NCBI RefSeq assembly: GCF_003665095.1
Contig: NZ_RCHV01000002.1
Location: forward strand, 186,001 to 250,000
Length of the DNA: 64,000 nt
Direction: 5' to 3'
Origin: Streptomyces sp. Z26
GTDB taxonomy: Bacteria > Actinomycetota > Actinomycetes > Streptomycetales > Streptomycetaceae
Shown here: positions 25,746-33,511 of the stretch, one piece after another
Position numbering within the stretch: position 1 is the first letter of the stretch
Layout: each line of letters opens with the position of its first letter
The notes under the pieces: model-generated
Told to the model about the DNA's origin: nothing
The model's input: only the letters and a program-made list of their open reading frames with translations
Database searches by the model: none
Made by a program: the position numbers and the translations under genes

Positions 25746-27584
25746 TTGTCGGAGGCGGGTGCCAGACTCGGCCGCGTGCGAGGTGAGCCGGGCGGTACGG
25801 ACGCGGGCGGGCGCGACGGCGGGGCGCGCGCCGCCGCCGTGCCCACGGACGGGCCGGTGCGGTGGGCGCTGGCCGAGACCGCCGACGGGCGCGCGCTGGT
25901 CTGCCCGCTGGACGCGCGGGGCGCGCCCGCCGGGCCGGTGCGGGCCGAGGAGTCGGCGGTGGCGGCCGTACGGGACAGGCCGGGGGTCGGCCGGTGGGTG
26001 TGGCGGTCGACGGCCGCCGTGTACCCGCGGCTGCTCGCGGCCGGGCTGCGCGTGCCGCGCTGCTACGACACGGAGGCGGCGGAGTCGCTGCTGCTCGGGC
26101 ACGAGGGGCGGGCGGGCGCGGCGCGTTCGCTGCCCGCCGCGCGGGCCCGGCTGCGCGGCCTGGCGGTGCCGGACGACCCGCCGCCCGTGTCGCACGGCGC
26201 GGACCCGCAGCCGTCCTTGTTCGAGGCGGGCCCGGTGCCGCTGCCGGAGGACGCGGACCCGATGGAGGCCTTGCTGGAGGTGTACGCGGCGCAGCTGGTC
26301 CGTACGGAGGCGGCCGAACACCCGGGCCGGATGCGGCTGTTGCTGGCGGGCGAGTCCGCCGGGACGCTCGTCGCCGTGGAGATGGGCCGGACGGGCGTGC
26401 CGTGGCGGGCCGACGTGCACCGGGCGCTGCTGGCGGAGCTGCTCGGCGAGCGGTACGCGGGCGGGGGCGAGCCGCGGCGGCTGGCGGAGCTGGCCGCGGA
26501 GGTGTCGCGGGCGTTCGGGCCGGACGCGCGGGTCCGCCCGGACCTGCCCGCGGACGTCCTGCGGGCGTTCGCGCGGGCGGGCGTCGCCCTGTCGTCGACC
26601 CGCGCCTGGGAGCTGCGGAAGGTGGACCATCCGGCGGTGGAGCCGCTGCTGCGCCACAAGAAGCTCTACCGGCTCTACACCGCGCACGGCTGGAGCTGGC
26701 TGCGGGCCTGGGTGCACGACGGGCGGTTCCGCGCGGAGTACCTGCCGAGCGGCACCGTGTCCGGGCGCTGGACGACGAACGGCGGCGGCGCGCTCCAGAT
26801 CCCGAAGGTCGTACGGCGCGCGGTCGTCGCGGACCCCGGCTGGCGCCTGGTGGTGGCGGACGCCGACCAGATGGAGCCGCGCGTGCTGGCCGCCGTGTCC
26901 CGGGACCCCGGGCTGATGGAGGTGGCGGGCTCCGGCCGGGACCTCTACTCGGTGCTGTCGGAACGGGCCTTCGCCGGGGACCGCGACCGGGCCAAACTCG
27001 CCCTGCTGGGCGCGGTGTACGGGCAGACCAGCGGCGACGGGCTGAAGCACCTGGCGGCGCTGCGGCGCCGCTTCCCGGCCGCCGTGGAGTACGTCGACGA
27101 GGCGGCGCGCGCGGGCGAGTCCGGCCGTCTGGTGCGCACGTGGCTGGGGCGTACGTGTCCCCCGGCGGCGGGCCACGCGGACGGCGGCGGCCACGCGTAC
27201 GAACCGCCGCCCGGCCCGGCGGACGCCCCGGACACCGGGGCGGACGGCGACGCGGGAGGCGCGGGAGCGGGCGCGTACGGGGCGGGGGCCGGGGCGCGGG
27301 CGCGCGGCCGCTTCACGCGCAACTTCGTGGTGCAGGGCAGCGCCGCCGACTGGGCGGTGCTGATGCTGGCCGCGCTCCGGCAGGAACTGACCGGTACGCG
27401 CGCGGAGTTGGTGTTCTTCCAGCACGACGAGGTGATCGTGCACTGCCCGGCGGACGAGGCGGAACGGGTCGCCGGGGCGGTGCGGGCGGCGGGTGAGCGG
27501 GCGGGCGTGGCGGCGTTCGGCGAGACGCCGGTGCGCTTCGCGTTCACGATCGCCGTGGTGGACTGCTACGCGGACGCGAAGTAG
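25746..27584 (+). CDS. PolA-type DNA polymerase without 5' nuclease, degenerate exonuclease domain
   Basis: About 600 residues (612 from TTG 25746; GTGs at 25776 and 25857 are alternatives). The C-terminal half is a family A polymerase: SGRWTTNGGGALQIPK, motif A DADQMEPR (DYSQIELR in Pol I), motif B RAKLALLGAVYGQTSG and motif C QHDEVIVH. The N-terminal half sits where the 3'-5' exonuclease belongs, but the DxE signature is not visible, so proofreading is probably lost. No 5'-3' exonuclease domain is present. A Gly/Ala/Asp-rich insertion of ~45 residues lies between motifs B and C (near 480-520). Streptomyces carry this as a second PolA-like protein of unclear role, likely repair. Confidence 0.85.
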   Translation: MSEAGARLGRVRGEPGGTDAGGRDGGARAAAVPTDGPVRWALAETADGRALVCPLDARGAPAGPVRAEESAVAAVRDRPGVGRWVWRSTAAVYPRLLAAGLRVPRCYDTEAAESLLLGHEGRAGAARSLPAARARLRGLAVPDDPPPVSHGADPQPSLFEAGPVPLPEDADPMEALLEVYAAQLVRTEAAEHPGRMRLLLAGESAGTLVAVEMGRTGVPWRADVHRALLAELLGERYAGGGEPRRLAELAAEVSRAFGPDARVRPDLPADVLRAFARAGVALSSTRAWELRKVDHPAVEPLLRHKKLYRLYTAHGWSWLRAWVHDGRFRAEYLPSGTVSGRWTTNGGGALQIPKVVRRAVVADPGWRLVVADADQMEPRVLAAVSRDPGLMEVAGSGRDLYSVLSERAFAGDRDRAKLALLGAVYGQTSGDGLKHLAALRRRFPAAVEYVDEAARAGESGRLVRTWLGRTCPPAAGHADGGGHAYEPPPGPADAPDTGADGDAGGAGAGAYGAGAGARARGRFTRNFVVQGSAADWAVLMLAALRQELTGTRAELVFFQHDEVIVHCPADEAERVAGAVRAAGERAGVAAFGETPVRFAFTIAVVDCYADAK

Positions 27585-27624
27585 GGCGCCGCCGGGGCAC
27601 CGCGTGGGGCGCGGGTGGCGGCGT

Positions 27625-28524
27625 TCAGAGCAGCGACCGGATGAACCGGCGCGTCTCGTCGGGCGGTTCGGCCTCGGCGCAGAGCCGCTCCATGATGAGC
27701 GTGTACTGGTCGACGTTCTCCTGCTTGTCCAGGTAGACGGCGCCGGTCAGCTGCTCCAGGTACACCTTGTCCGGCAGGTCCGGCTCGGCGAAGCGCAGGA
27801 TGGTGATCGGCGAGCCCGCCGTGGCGTTCGCGCCGACGCTGAACGGGGCGTACTGGAGCGTCACGTTGGGCAGCGCGGTCACCTCCAGCAGGTGCTCCAG
27901 CTGACGGCGCATCACCTCCTGCCCGCCGAACGGCCTGCGCAGCACCGCCTCGTCCACGACGGCCCACAGCGTCGGCGCGTTCTCCCGCCGCAGCAGCCGC
28001 TGCCGGGCCATGCGCAGCTCCACCAGCCGTTCGATCTTGCGGATCGGCGCGTCCGGGTACCCCATGCGGGTCACCACGCGGGCGTACGACTCGGTCTGGA
28101 GCAGGCCGGGCAGGAACTGCACCTCGTACGTGCGGAGGACGGACGCGGACTCCTCCAGCCCGATGTGCAGTTCGAACCAGTCGACGAGCACGTCCGTGTA
28201 CTCGTGCCACCAGCCGGGCGTGTTGGCCCTGCGGACCAGCTCCCGGTACTCCTCGCGCTCCGCCGGGGAGTGCACGCCGTAGAGGGTCAGCAGGTCGCCG
28301 AGGTCGCGGTCCTTGAAGCCGGTCTGGCCGAGTTCGAGGCGGCTGATCTTCGCGTGGGAGCCGCGGATCGCCTTCCCCGCGTCCTCGCGGCTGATCCCGC
28401 ACCCCTGCCGCAGCTTGCGCAGCCGCGCGCCCAGCGTGATGCGCACCGCGGTCGGGCCGGACCGCGGGGGCTCCGGGCGCCCGTCGGGGCCCGGGTCGCC
28501 ACTCGGCTGGATCATGGCGGTCAT
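27625..28524 (-). CDS. XRE-family regulator with DUF5753 domain
   Basis: A 299-residue protein. The N-terminal helix-turn-helix (LGARLRKLRQGCGISREDAGKAIRGSHAKISRLE) is followed by a ~180-residue DUF5753 domain marked by FLPGLLQTESYARVV, TLWAVVDEAVLRRP, QLEHLLEVTALPNVTLQYAPF and VYLDKQENVDQYTLI. Streptomyces carry dozens of these, often beside DUF397 proteins or methyltransferases, and some affect antibiotic production and development. No DUF397 gene is adjacent. Instead a DUF574 methyltransferase lies 129 bp upstream on the same strand. Confidence 0.88.
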   Translation of the reverse strand: MTAMIQPSGDPGPDGRPEPPRSGPTAVRITLGARLRKLRQGCGISREDAGKAIRGSHAKISRLELGQTGFKDRDLGDLLTLYGVHSPAEREEYRELVRRANTPGWWHEYTDVLVDWFELHIGLEESASVLRTYEVQFLPGLLQTESYARVVTRMGYPDAPIRKIERLVELRMARQRLLRRENAPTLWAVVDEAVLRRPFGGQEVMRRQLEHLLEVTALPNVTLQYAPFSVGANATAGSPITILRFAEPDLPDKVYLEQLTGAVYLDKQENVDQYTLIMERLCAEAEPPDETRRFIRSLL

Positions 28525-28653
28525 GGCAACTCCTGCGGCTCTGCGGTCGGATGCGGCGTCGGGGGCGGCGACGGTCGGGCGGGAACGGTCGGTGCGGCGG
28601 GGCGGGGCGGCGGCGCGTCGGGCGCGGGCCGGCGCGGGGAACCCGGCCGGGCG

Positions 28654-29496
28654 TCACCTCTTGCGGGCCACCCCCGCGTACAGCGGGAGGTCCGTCGGGC
28701 CGAGGGCCCGGTGCCCCAGGTCCATCGGGTCGGGGCGCCAGTTCTGGACCACTTCGAGTCCGGGCTCCAGCAGCTCCATCCCGTCGAAGAAGCGCAGCAC
28801 CTCGTCCCGGGTGCGGGCCACCACGTTGGAGCCGCCCGCCTTCAGCCCGTCGGTGGCACCCCGCATCTCCGCCGGTTCGAAGTCCTGGGTGACGTGCGTG
28901 AGCGCCAGGTAGCTGCCCGACGGCAGCCCGTCGAGGAGGGTGGCCACGATCTCGTACGCGTCCACGCCGTCCGGCAGCCAGTAGACCGTGGCGAGCAGCG
29001 TGAGGGCCACGGGCAACTCGGGGTCGAACGTGGCCCGCAGCTCCGGGTGGTCGAGCAGCGCGCGCGGCTCGCACAGGTCGCCCTGTATGTACGCCGTGCC
29101 GCCCTCGGGACTGCTGCGGTGCAGCGCGCGGGAGTGGACGAGCACGATCGGGTCGTTGTCGGCGTACACGACGCGGCACTCGGGCGCGACGCGCTGGGCC
29201 ACCTCGTGCAGGTTGGGCGAGGTGGGTATGCCGGTGCCGATGTCGAGGAACTGCCGTACGCCCTTCTCGGCCGCGAGGTACCGGGCCACGCGGTGCATGA
29301 ACGCGCGGTTCTGGCGGGCCATGTCGGCGGCGACGGGGAGCGAGGCGAGCAGCTGCTCCGCGGCCTGCCGGTCCGGCGGGTAGTTCGTCTTGCCGCCGAG
29401 CAGCACGTCGTAGACGCGGGCGGCGTGCGGCCGGTCCGTGTGCAGCTCCACGGGCGGCTTGGGCTCCACCCGCATCCACTCTTCGGTGTCCGCCAT
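28654..29496 (-). CDS. DUF574 SAM-dependent methyltransferase
   Basis: A 280-residue actinobacteria-specific methyltransferase. Signatures are DRPHAARVYDVLLGGKTNYPPD, NRAFMHRVARYLA, the SAM loop QFLDIGTGIPTSPNLHEVAQ and VVYADNDPIVLVHSRAL. The family is expanded in Streptomyces and its targets are unknown. The gene lies upstream of, and co-directional with, the XRE/DUF5753 regulator. Such neighbours recur in Streptomyces and may act together. No substrate can be proposed from sequence. Confidence 0.88.
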   Translation of the reverse strand: MADTEEWMRVEPKPPVELHTDRPHAARVYDVLLGGKTNYPPDRQAAEQLLASLPVAADMARQNRAFMHRVARYLAAEKGVRQFLDIGTGIPTSPNLHEVAQRVAPECRVVYADNDPIVLVHSRALHRSSPEGGTAYIQGDLCEPRALLDHPELRATFDPELPVALTLLATVYWLPDGVDAYEIVATLLDGLPSGSYLALTHVTQDFEPAEMRGATDGLKAGGSNVVARTRDEVLRFFDGMELLEPGLEVVQNWRPDPMDLGHRALGPTDLPLYAGVARKR

Positions 29497-29658
29497 GCCG
29501 CGCGGCCCCCTCTCCCGGGCCCTGCGCTCCGGTGGCGGGCCGTCAATCTCCCCACCAGGCTAGCCGGTTGGCGGCGAGGCGCTAGCCTCCGCGTCACGCA
29601 GCGTCCGATTCCGGCGCGTGCGGGGGGCTGCGGGCCGTACGGGATGGGGCCGGGGACT

Positions 29659-29699
29659 CGTACGGCGTGCCGGGCACGGGTCCGTACGGCGTGCCGGGC
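29659..29699. repeat. Two 17-bp direct repeats
   Basis: CGTACGGCGTGCCGGGC occurs at 29659-29675 and 29683-29699, just past the GntR stop. No role is evident. Confidence 0.7.
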
Positions 29700-29703
29700 C
29701 GGT

Positions 29704-30405
29704 TCAGCCGCCGTGCGGGTCGCCGTACACGCCGCCGTGTCCGCCCCGTGGGGCGCGTAACGTGCGGGCGTGCGCCAGGTGGTGGCGCATCTGCGCCCGC
29801 GCGCCCGCCGCGTCGCCGCCGAGCATCACGTCGACCAGCGCCACGTGCTGCCGCGCCGACTCGGCCAGCGCGCCGTCCCGTTCGCGGTCGGCGAGCCCGT
29901 ACAGCCGGGAACGGCGGCGCAGTTCACCGACGACGCGCACCAGGTGCGCGTTGCCCGCGAGGGCCAGCAGGGCGAGGTGGAAGCGGCGGTCGGCGTCGAG
30001 GTAGCCGACGACGTCGCCGTCCCGCGCGGCGGTCACCGTCTCCTCGGCCACGGGGCGCAGCGCGCGCAGCCGCTCGGGCGGCGCCGTCTCGGTGACGCGG
30101 CCGACGGTGGGCACCTCGATCAGCGCGCGTACCTCGGTGGCGTCGTCCAGGTCCCGTTCGCTGACCTCGGTGACCCGGAAGCCCTTGTTCCGTACGGCCT
30201 CGACCAGGCCCTCCCGGGTCAGCTCCAGCATCGCCTCGCGTACGGGCGTCGCGGACACGCCGTACTCGGCGGCGAGGGCGGGCGCGGAGTAGACGGTGCC
30301 GGGCCGCAGCTCCCCGGACAGCAGCGCGGCGCGCAGTTCCTGCGCGACCTGGTCGCGCAGGTGCTCCTGGACGGAGACGAGCTTGCGCGGTACGGGGATC
30401 TCCAT
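29704..30405 (-). CDS. GntR family regulator, FCD subfamily
   Basis: A 233-residue protein. The winged helix has LRPGTVYSAPALAAEYGVSATPVREAMLELTREGLVEAVRNKGFRV. The all-helical FCD domain (ALIEVPTVGRVTETAPPE, DRRFHLALLALAGNAHLVRVV, HVALVDVMLGGDAAGARAQMRHHL) carries the usual metal-binding Asp and His pattern. FCD regulators respond to carboxylates such as lactate or gluconate. GGAAGG lies before the ATG at 30405. No catabolic operon adjoins it, so the target is unknown. Two 17-bp direct repeats of CGTACGGCGTGCCGGGC follow the gene. Confidence 0.88.
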   Translation of the reverse strand: MEIPVPRKLVSVQEHLRDQVAQELRAALLSGELRPGTVYSAPALAAEYGVSATPVREAMLELTREGLVEAVRNKGFRVTEVSERDLDDATEVRALIEVPTVGRVTETAPPERLRALRPVAEETVTAARDGDVVGYLDADRRFHLALLALAGNAHLVRVVGELRRRSRLYGLADRERDGALAESARQHVALVDVMLGGDAAGARAQMRHHLAHARTLRAPRGGHGGVYGDPHGG

Positions 30406-30523
30406 GCGCTTGCCTTCCCGTGGCGCCTCTGGGGCGGCCGGATGAAGCACCAGATCTTACGAGGTGACCTTTCCCGCTTCCCCGCAGGTCCGCACGGCTC
30501 GCTCCCGCCTGTACCGGGCCGGG

Positions 30524-30555
30524 CGCCCCGCCGGGAACGTGTTCCCGGCGGGGCG
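30524..30555 (-). terminator. Strong terminator after the C39-like gene
   Basis: A perfect 15-bp stem (CGCCCCGCCGGGAAC with its complement) and a 2-nt loop, 9 nt beyond the stop of the gene at 30565-31947. Confidence 0.8.
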
Positions 30556-30564
30556 CCGGGGTGG

Positions 30565-31947
30565 TCAGCCGATGCCGAGTGAGGCGAGGACCTTCTTCTG
30601 GGCCGCGGTGGTCTCGCGCGGGAAGTACAGGTAGCAGACGCCGCCCGTGCCGCTGAGGACCTTGCCGTCGGCGTCCTTGCGCTTGGTGCGCAGCCAGATG
30701 TTCTCCCACTGCCGCCGCTTGTAGACGTGGCGGACCGAGGGGTTGTCCGGCGAGGCCGGGTCGTTGGCGACGACGTCGCCCTCGGCGGTGAAGCCGACGA
30801 CGGTCATCAGGTGCCCGGCCGTGCCGTAGCCCGCGCCGTCCAGCTCCTCCTCGACGAACGACTGCGAGGTGATCAGCGGGATGCCCGCCGCGATCAGCCG
30901 CTCGGCGTCCGCCAGTGAGGCGAGGCGCGTGACGACGGCCTGCATGTCGTCGTACGTGGCGGCGTACGCGGCGTTGAACGGCCAGTTGCCGCAGCCCTCG
31001 TAGTCGTAGTCGAAGGTGTACCGGGCGGCGTGGCAGACCTGCGGGTCCGCGTAGTCCGGGTTGACCCACGACAGGTCCTCGGGGGTGGGCTTGCGGCCCC
31101 AGTGCTCGATGATCATCTGCGAGGAGGTGGGGCTGCACCACGCCTCTCCCCCGCCGTCGTACTCGGGGTACTGGCCCTCGTGGACGTTCTGCGAGTAGCG
31201 CGGCACGTCCAGTTCGACACCGGCGGCCGGGCCGGGCTCCGTGGCCGGGACCTCGAAGCGGTCCGGCAGGTCGGAGGCCATCGCGCCGAGGCGCCACACG
31301 GTGGGCGTCGCGTCGCCGCCAGGCGCGCGGTGCAGGGTGACGCGCAGCCGGTACGAGGCGAGGCGCGGGCCCGCGTCCAGGTCGTCGATGGCGAACGTGT
31401 CGGTGTACACGCTGCTCTTGCCGTCGCCCTGGTCGGGTACGGAGGTGCGGCGCGGCACGTCGTCGCCGTCACCCGCGGTCCACACGCCGAGGGTGTACCA
31501 GGGGGTGTCGCCGCCGCCCGTGTACGTGCCTCGCAGTTCGATCCGCAGCCAGGTGCCCGCGGGGGTGTCCGCGTTCCAGGAGGCGATCACCTCGCTCGCG
31601 GGCACGGTCGGTTCGTGACGCGGCGAGGTCCACCGGGCGTACTCCCAGGTGGCCTCGGTGCCGGTGTGCGGGTCCGTGTAGGCGACGGTGCCCGCGGGCT
31701 TCGCGAGGGTGATGCCGGGCCGGTCGCCGCCCGCGCGGGTGCCCTCGTGGGTGCCGCCCTTCCAGTCGGAGAGGCAGCTCCAGTCGTGGTGGTCGATGAG
31801 GTCGTCCTTCCTCGGTCGGCCCGGCCTCCCGCGCCCGCGTCCCGCCGCGCCCTGGTCGGTGCGGGCCGCGGCGGGGGTGGCGGCCCCGGCGGCCGTGGCG
31901 AGGGCCGCGGCCAGCACGGTGCGGCGCTTGGCTGGTCTGCTGATCAT
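30565..31947 (-). CDS. Secreted C39-like cysteine peptidase family protein
   Basis: A 460-residue exported protein. The Arg-rich signal peptide (RRTVLAAALATAAGAATP) may be Tat-type (SRPAKRR start). A beta-rich region of ~200 residues precedes a Peptidase_C39_2-like domain, with Cys in EAWCSPTSSQM near 271, His in GHLMTVVGF near 378 and Asp in VANDPAS near 396. The domain starts ELDVPRYSQN, standard for the family. Members are extracellular, and their substrates are unknown. The ~480-bp upstream region holds the 54-bp tandem repeats. Confidence 0.8.
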   Translation of the reverse strand: MISRPAKRRTVLAAALATAAGAATPAAARTDQGAAGRGRGRPGRPRKDDLIDHHDWSCLSDWKGGTHEGTRAGGDRPGITLAKPAGTVAYTDPHTGTEATWEYARWTSPRHEPTVPASEVIASWNADTPAGTWLRIELRGTYTGGGDTPWYTLGVWTAGDGDDVPRRTSVPDQGDGKSSVYTDTFAIDDLDAGPRLASYRLRVTLHRAPGGDATPTVWRLGAMASDLPDRFEVPATEPGPAAGVELDVPRYSQNVHEGQYPEYDGGGEAWCSPTSSQMIIEHWGRKPTPEDLSWVNPDYADPQVCHAARYTFDYDYEGCGNWPFNAAYAATYDDMQAVVTRLASLADAERLIAAGIPLITSQSFVEEELDGAGYGTAGHLMTVVGFTAEGDVVANDPASPDNPSVRHVYKRRQWENIWLRTKRKDADGKVLSGTGGVCYLYFPRETTAAQKKVLASLGIG

Positions 31948-32434
31948 CTGGTGGTGCCCCCAGTCGGTCGCTGAGATCCGCCGCGCCGGACGTACCGCGC
32001 CGGGTCGTACGCGCGAGGCGTGCGTCCGGTGCCGGGTGAGCGGTGGTGTGTGCCCCCGGCGCGGTGCGAGCGGCGCCCCGGGGGAACGGCGTCGCCTCCA
32101 CTATCGCCGCTGCACGGGCGCGCGGGCCAGTGACCGGGCCAGCGGTGTGCCCGTACACGCGGAAAACATTGGCCGGACCACTGGCGGGAGCGGCGTACGG
32201 CGGCGAGCGCGTACGACCGCGGTACCCGCACGCGGTGGCGGCAGCGGCGCACGGCGGCGAGCGCGTACGACCGCGATGCCCGCACGCGGTGGCGGCAGCG
32301 GCGCACGGCGGCGAGCGCGTACGACCGCGGTACCCGCACGCGGTGGCGGCAGCGGCGTACGGCGGTGGCGTCCGCGCGCGACGGAGCGCGTACGGCAGGG
32401 GGCGATGCGGCGCGCGCACCCGTAGGCTGCCGGA
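31948..32434. other. Intergenic region with tandem repeats
   Basis: 487 bp between divergent genes. The first ~240 bp show no recognisable signal. The 54-bp repeats occupy 32193 to about 32370. TAGGCT at 32423-32428, 6 nt before the kinase ATG, resembles a -10 element for a leaderless transcript. Confidence 0.6.
32193..32370. repeat. 54-bp tandem repeat, three full copies and a partial
   Basis: Copies at 32193-32246, 32247-32300 and 32301-32354, with a decaying fourth from 32355. They are nearly identical, differing at about four positions. Each contains ACCGCG-N9-CGCGGT, able to form a 6-bp hairpin (e.g. 32216-32236), and the arms are unchanged in every copy. The unit is 18 codons, but no gene is supported here. 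Confidence 0.85.
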
Positions 32435-33025
32435 ATGCGACAGGTGCACGACCTCGGCGGACTCACCAGCGCGTTGCGCGGACTGCCGCCGTCCTGCGGT
32501 CCGGTACGGCTCGTCGGCGTGGACGGTCACGCGGGCTCGGGGAAGACGGCCCTCAGCGCGCGGCTGGCGCGCGCGCTGGGCGGCGCGCCCGTGCTCCATC
32601 TCGACGACATGGCGAGCCACGACGCGCTGTTCGACTGGATCGACCGGCTCGACACGGAGGTGCTCGGGCCGCTCGCGCGCGGGGAGCGGGCGCGGTACGG
32701 CCGCTACGACTGGGAGCGGCGCACGATCACTCGTACCGCTGAACTCCCGCCCTCCCCCGTCGTCCTGGTCGAGGGGGTCGGCGCCGGACGCCTGGCGCTG
32801 CGCCCCCGGCTGGCGGCGCTGCTGTGGATGGATCAGACGCGGGACGTGGCATGGGCGCGCGGAATGCGCCGGGACGGGCCGGATCAAGCCGAATTCTGGC
32901 GGGGTTGGCGCGCGGCGGAGGCGGCGCACTTCGCGGCCGACCCGTCCCAGCCGTACGCGGACTACCTGGTGCGGGAGCAGGGCACGGGGTACGTGGTGCG
33001 GGAGGGGCCGCCGGGAAACGGATGA
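32435..33025 (+). CDS. Uridine kinase-like P-loop protein
   Basis: A 196-residue P-loop NTPase. Walker A is VDGHAGSGKTALSARLA near 30-45, followed by VLHLDDM, WERRTITRTAELPPSPVVLVEGVGAGRLAL and a lid-like basic segment. This is the uridine kinase/phosphoribulokinase fold. Related actinobacterial proteins are annotated as uridine kinases, but the nucleoside specificity is unproven. The frame begins directly after a -10-like TAGGCT and lacks a ribosome site, so the message is probably leaderless. A short stem at 33182-33197 may terminate it. Confidence 0.75.
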   Translation: MRQVHDLGGLTSALRGLPPSCGPVRLVGVDGHAGSGKTALSARLARALGGAPVLHLDDMASHDALFDWIDRLDTEVLGPLARGERARYGRYDWERRTITRTAELPPSPVVLVEGVGAGRLALRPRLAALLWMDQTRDVAWARGMRRDGPDQAEFWRGWRAAEAAHFAADPSQPYADYLVREQGTGYVVREGPPGNG

Positions 33026-33138
33026 ACTCGTTCCGGCGTCACCCTCGGTGATCTACGCGCGGAGTACGGCTCGTTCGGGCGGGTAGCGGCCGAGAGTGCC
33101 TTGACCGACCGCCGGTGCAGGAATTACGTTCTCAATAC

Positions 33139-33156
33139 GCGGCCTGCGCAGGCCGC
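33139..33156. repeat. Perfect 18-bp palindrome
   Basis: GCGGCCTGCGCAGGCCGC is fully self-complementary with no spacer. It sits in a locally AT-richer stretch between the kinase and AAA genes and looks like a protein-binding site or part of a terminator. Confidence 0.6.
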
Positions 33157-33181
33157 ACCTGACGCGGAGCCCCTGGTTGTT

Positions 33182-33197
33182 CCCCCGTGACCGGGGG
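33182..33197 (+). terminator. Short hairpin downstream of the kinase
   Basis: A 6-bp stem CCCCCG/CGGGGG with a 4-nt loop followed by CTTCGTTCT, a weak T-rich tail. It lies 157 nt past the kinase stop. Confidence 0.4.
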
Positions 33198-33511
33198 CTT
33201 CGTTCTGCCCAAAACCCGTCCCCCGGACCGGAATTTGCTCACCCTGCGTCACCATGACCGGGGTGCCGCCCACCGCCCCGGCCCCCGCCGCACCCGCCGC
33301 GACCGGCCGCTTCACACGTCGCGCGCCGCCCGCGGCGCCCTACGGCGGCGCGGCCCGCGCGGGTACGATGCGAAAGGGGCGCGGAAAGCCGGACACTCCA
33401 GGCGCGGAGCGGCAACTTCCGTGTGGGGTACGGCTGTTCGCCCGTCTCCTCCCGGGCGGACGGACGGGTGCGCCGCGGAAGCTGCGGAGGACACGCGTCG
33501 TGGGGGAAGTG

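Larger units (their letters stand above)
33026..33511. other. Intergenic region before the EccA-like gene
   Basis: 486 bp. It holds a perfect 18-bp palindrome (33139-33156), a hairpin (33182-33197) and a -10-like TACGAT at 33364-33369. The last would give the AAA ATPase a leader of about 135 nt. No gene is supported. Confidence 0.5.

Noticed and set aside
32193..32370. CRISPR array
   Set aside because: The repeats abut without unique spacers and the 54-bp units are direct tandem copies, so this is a tandem repeat.
32043..33086. A repeat-protein gene across the 54-bp repeats
   Set aside because: The unit is a multiple of three, but the frame runs out of phase into the kinase gene and has no ribosome site or known repeat family.
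33120..33200. A tRNA or small structured RNA between kinase and AAA genes
   Set aside because: No cloverleaf, T-loop or CCA-compatible acceptor could be folded; only a palindrome and a short hairpin are present.
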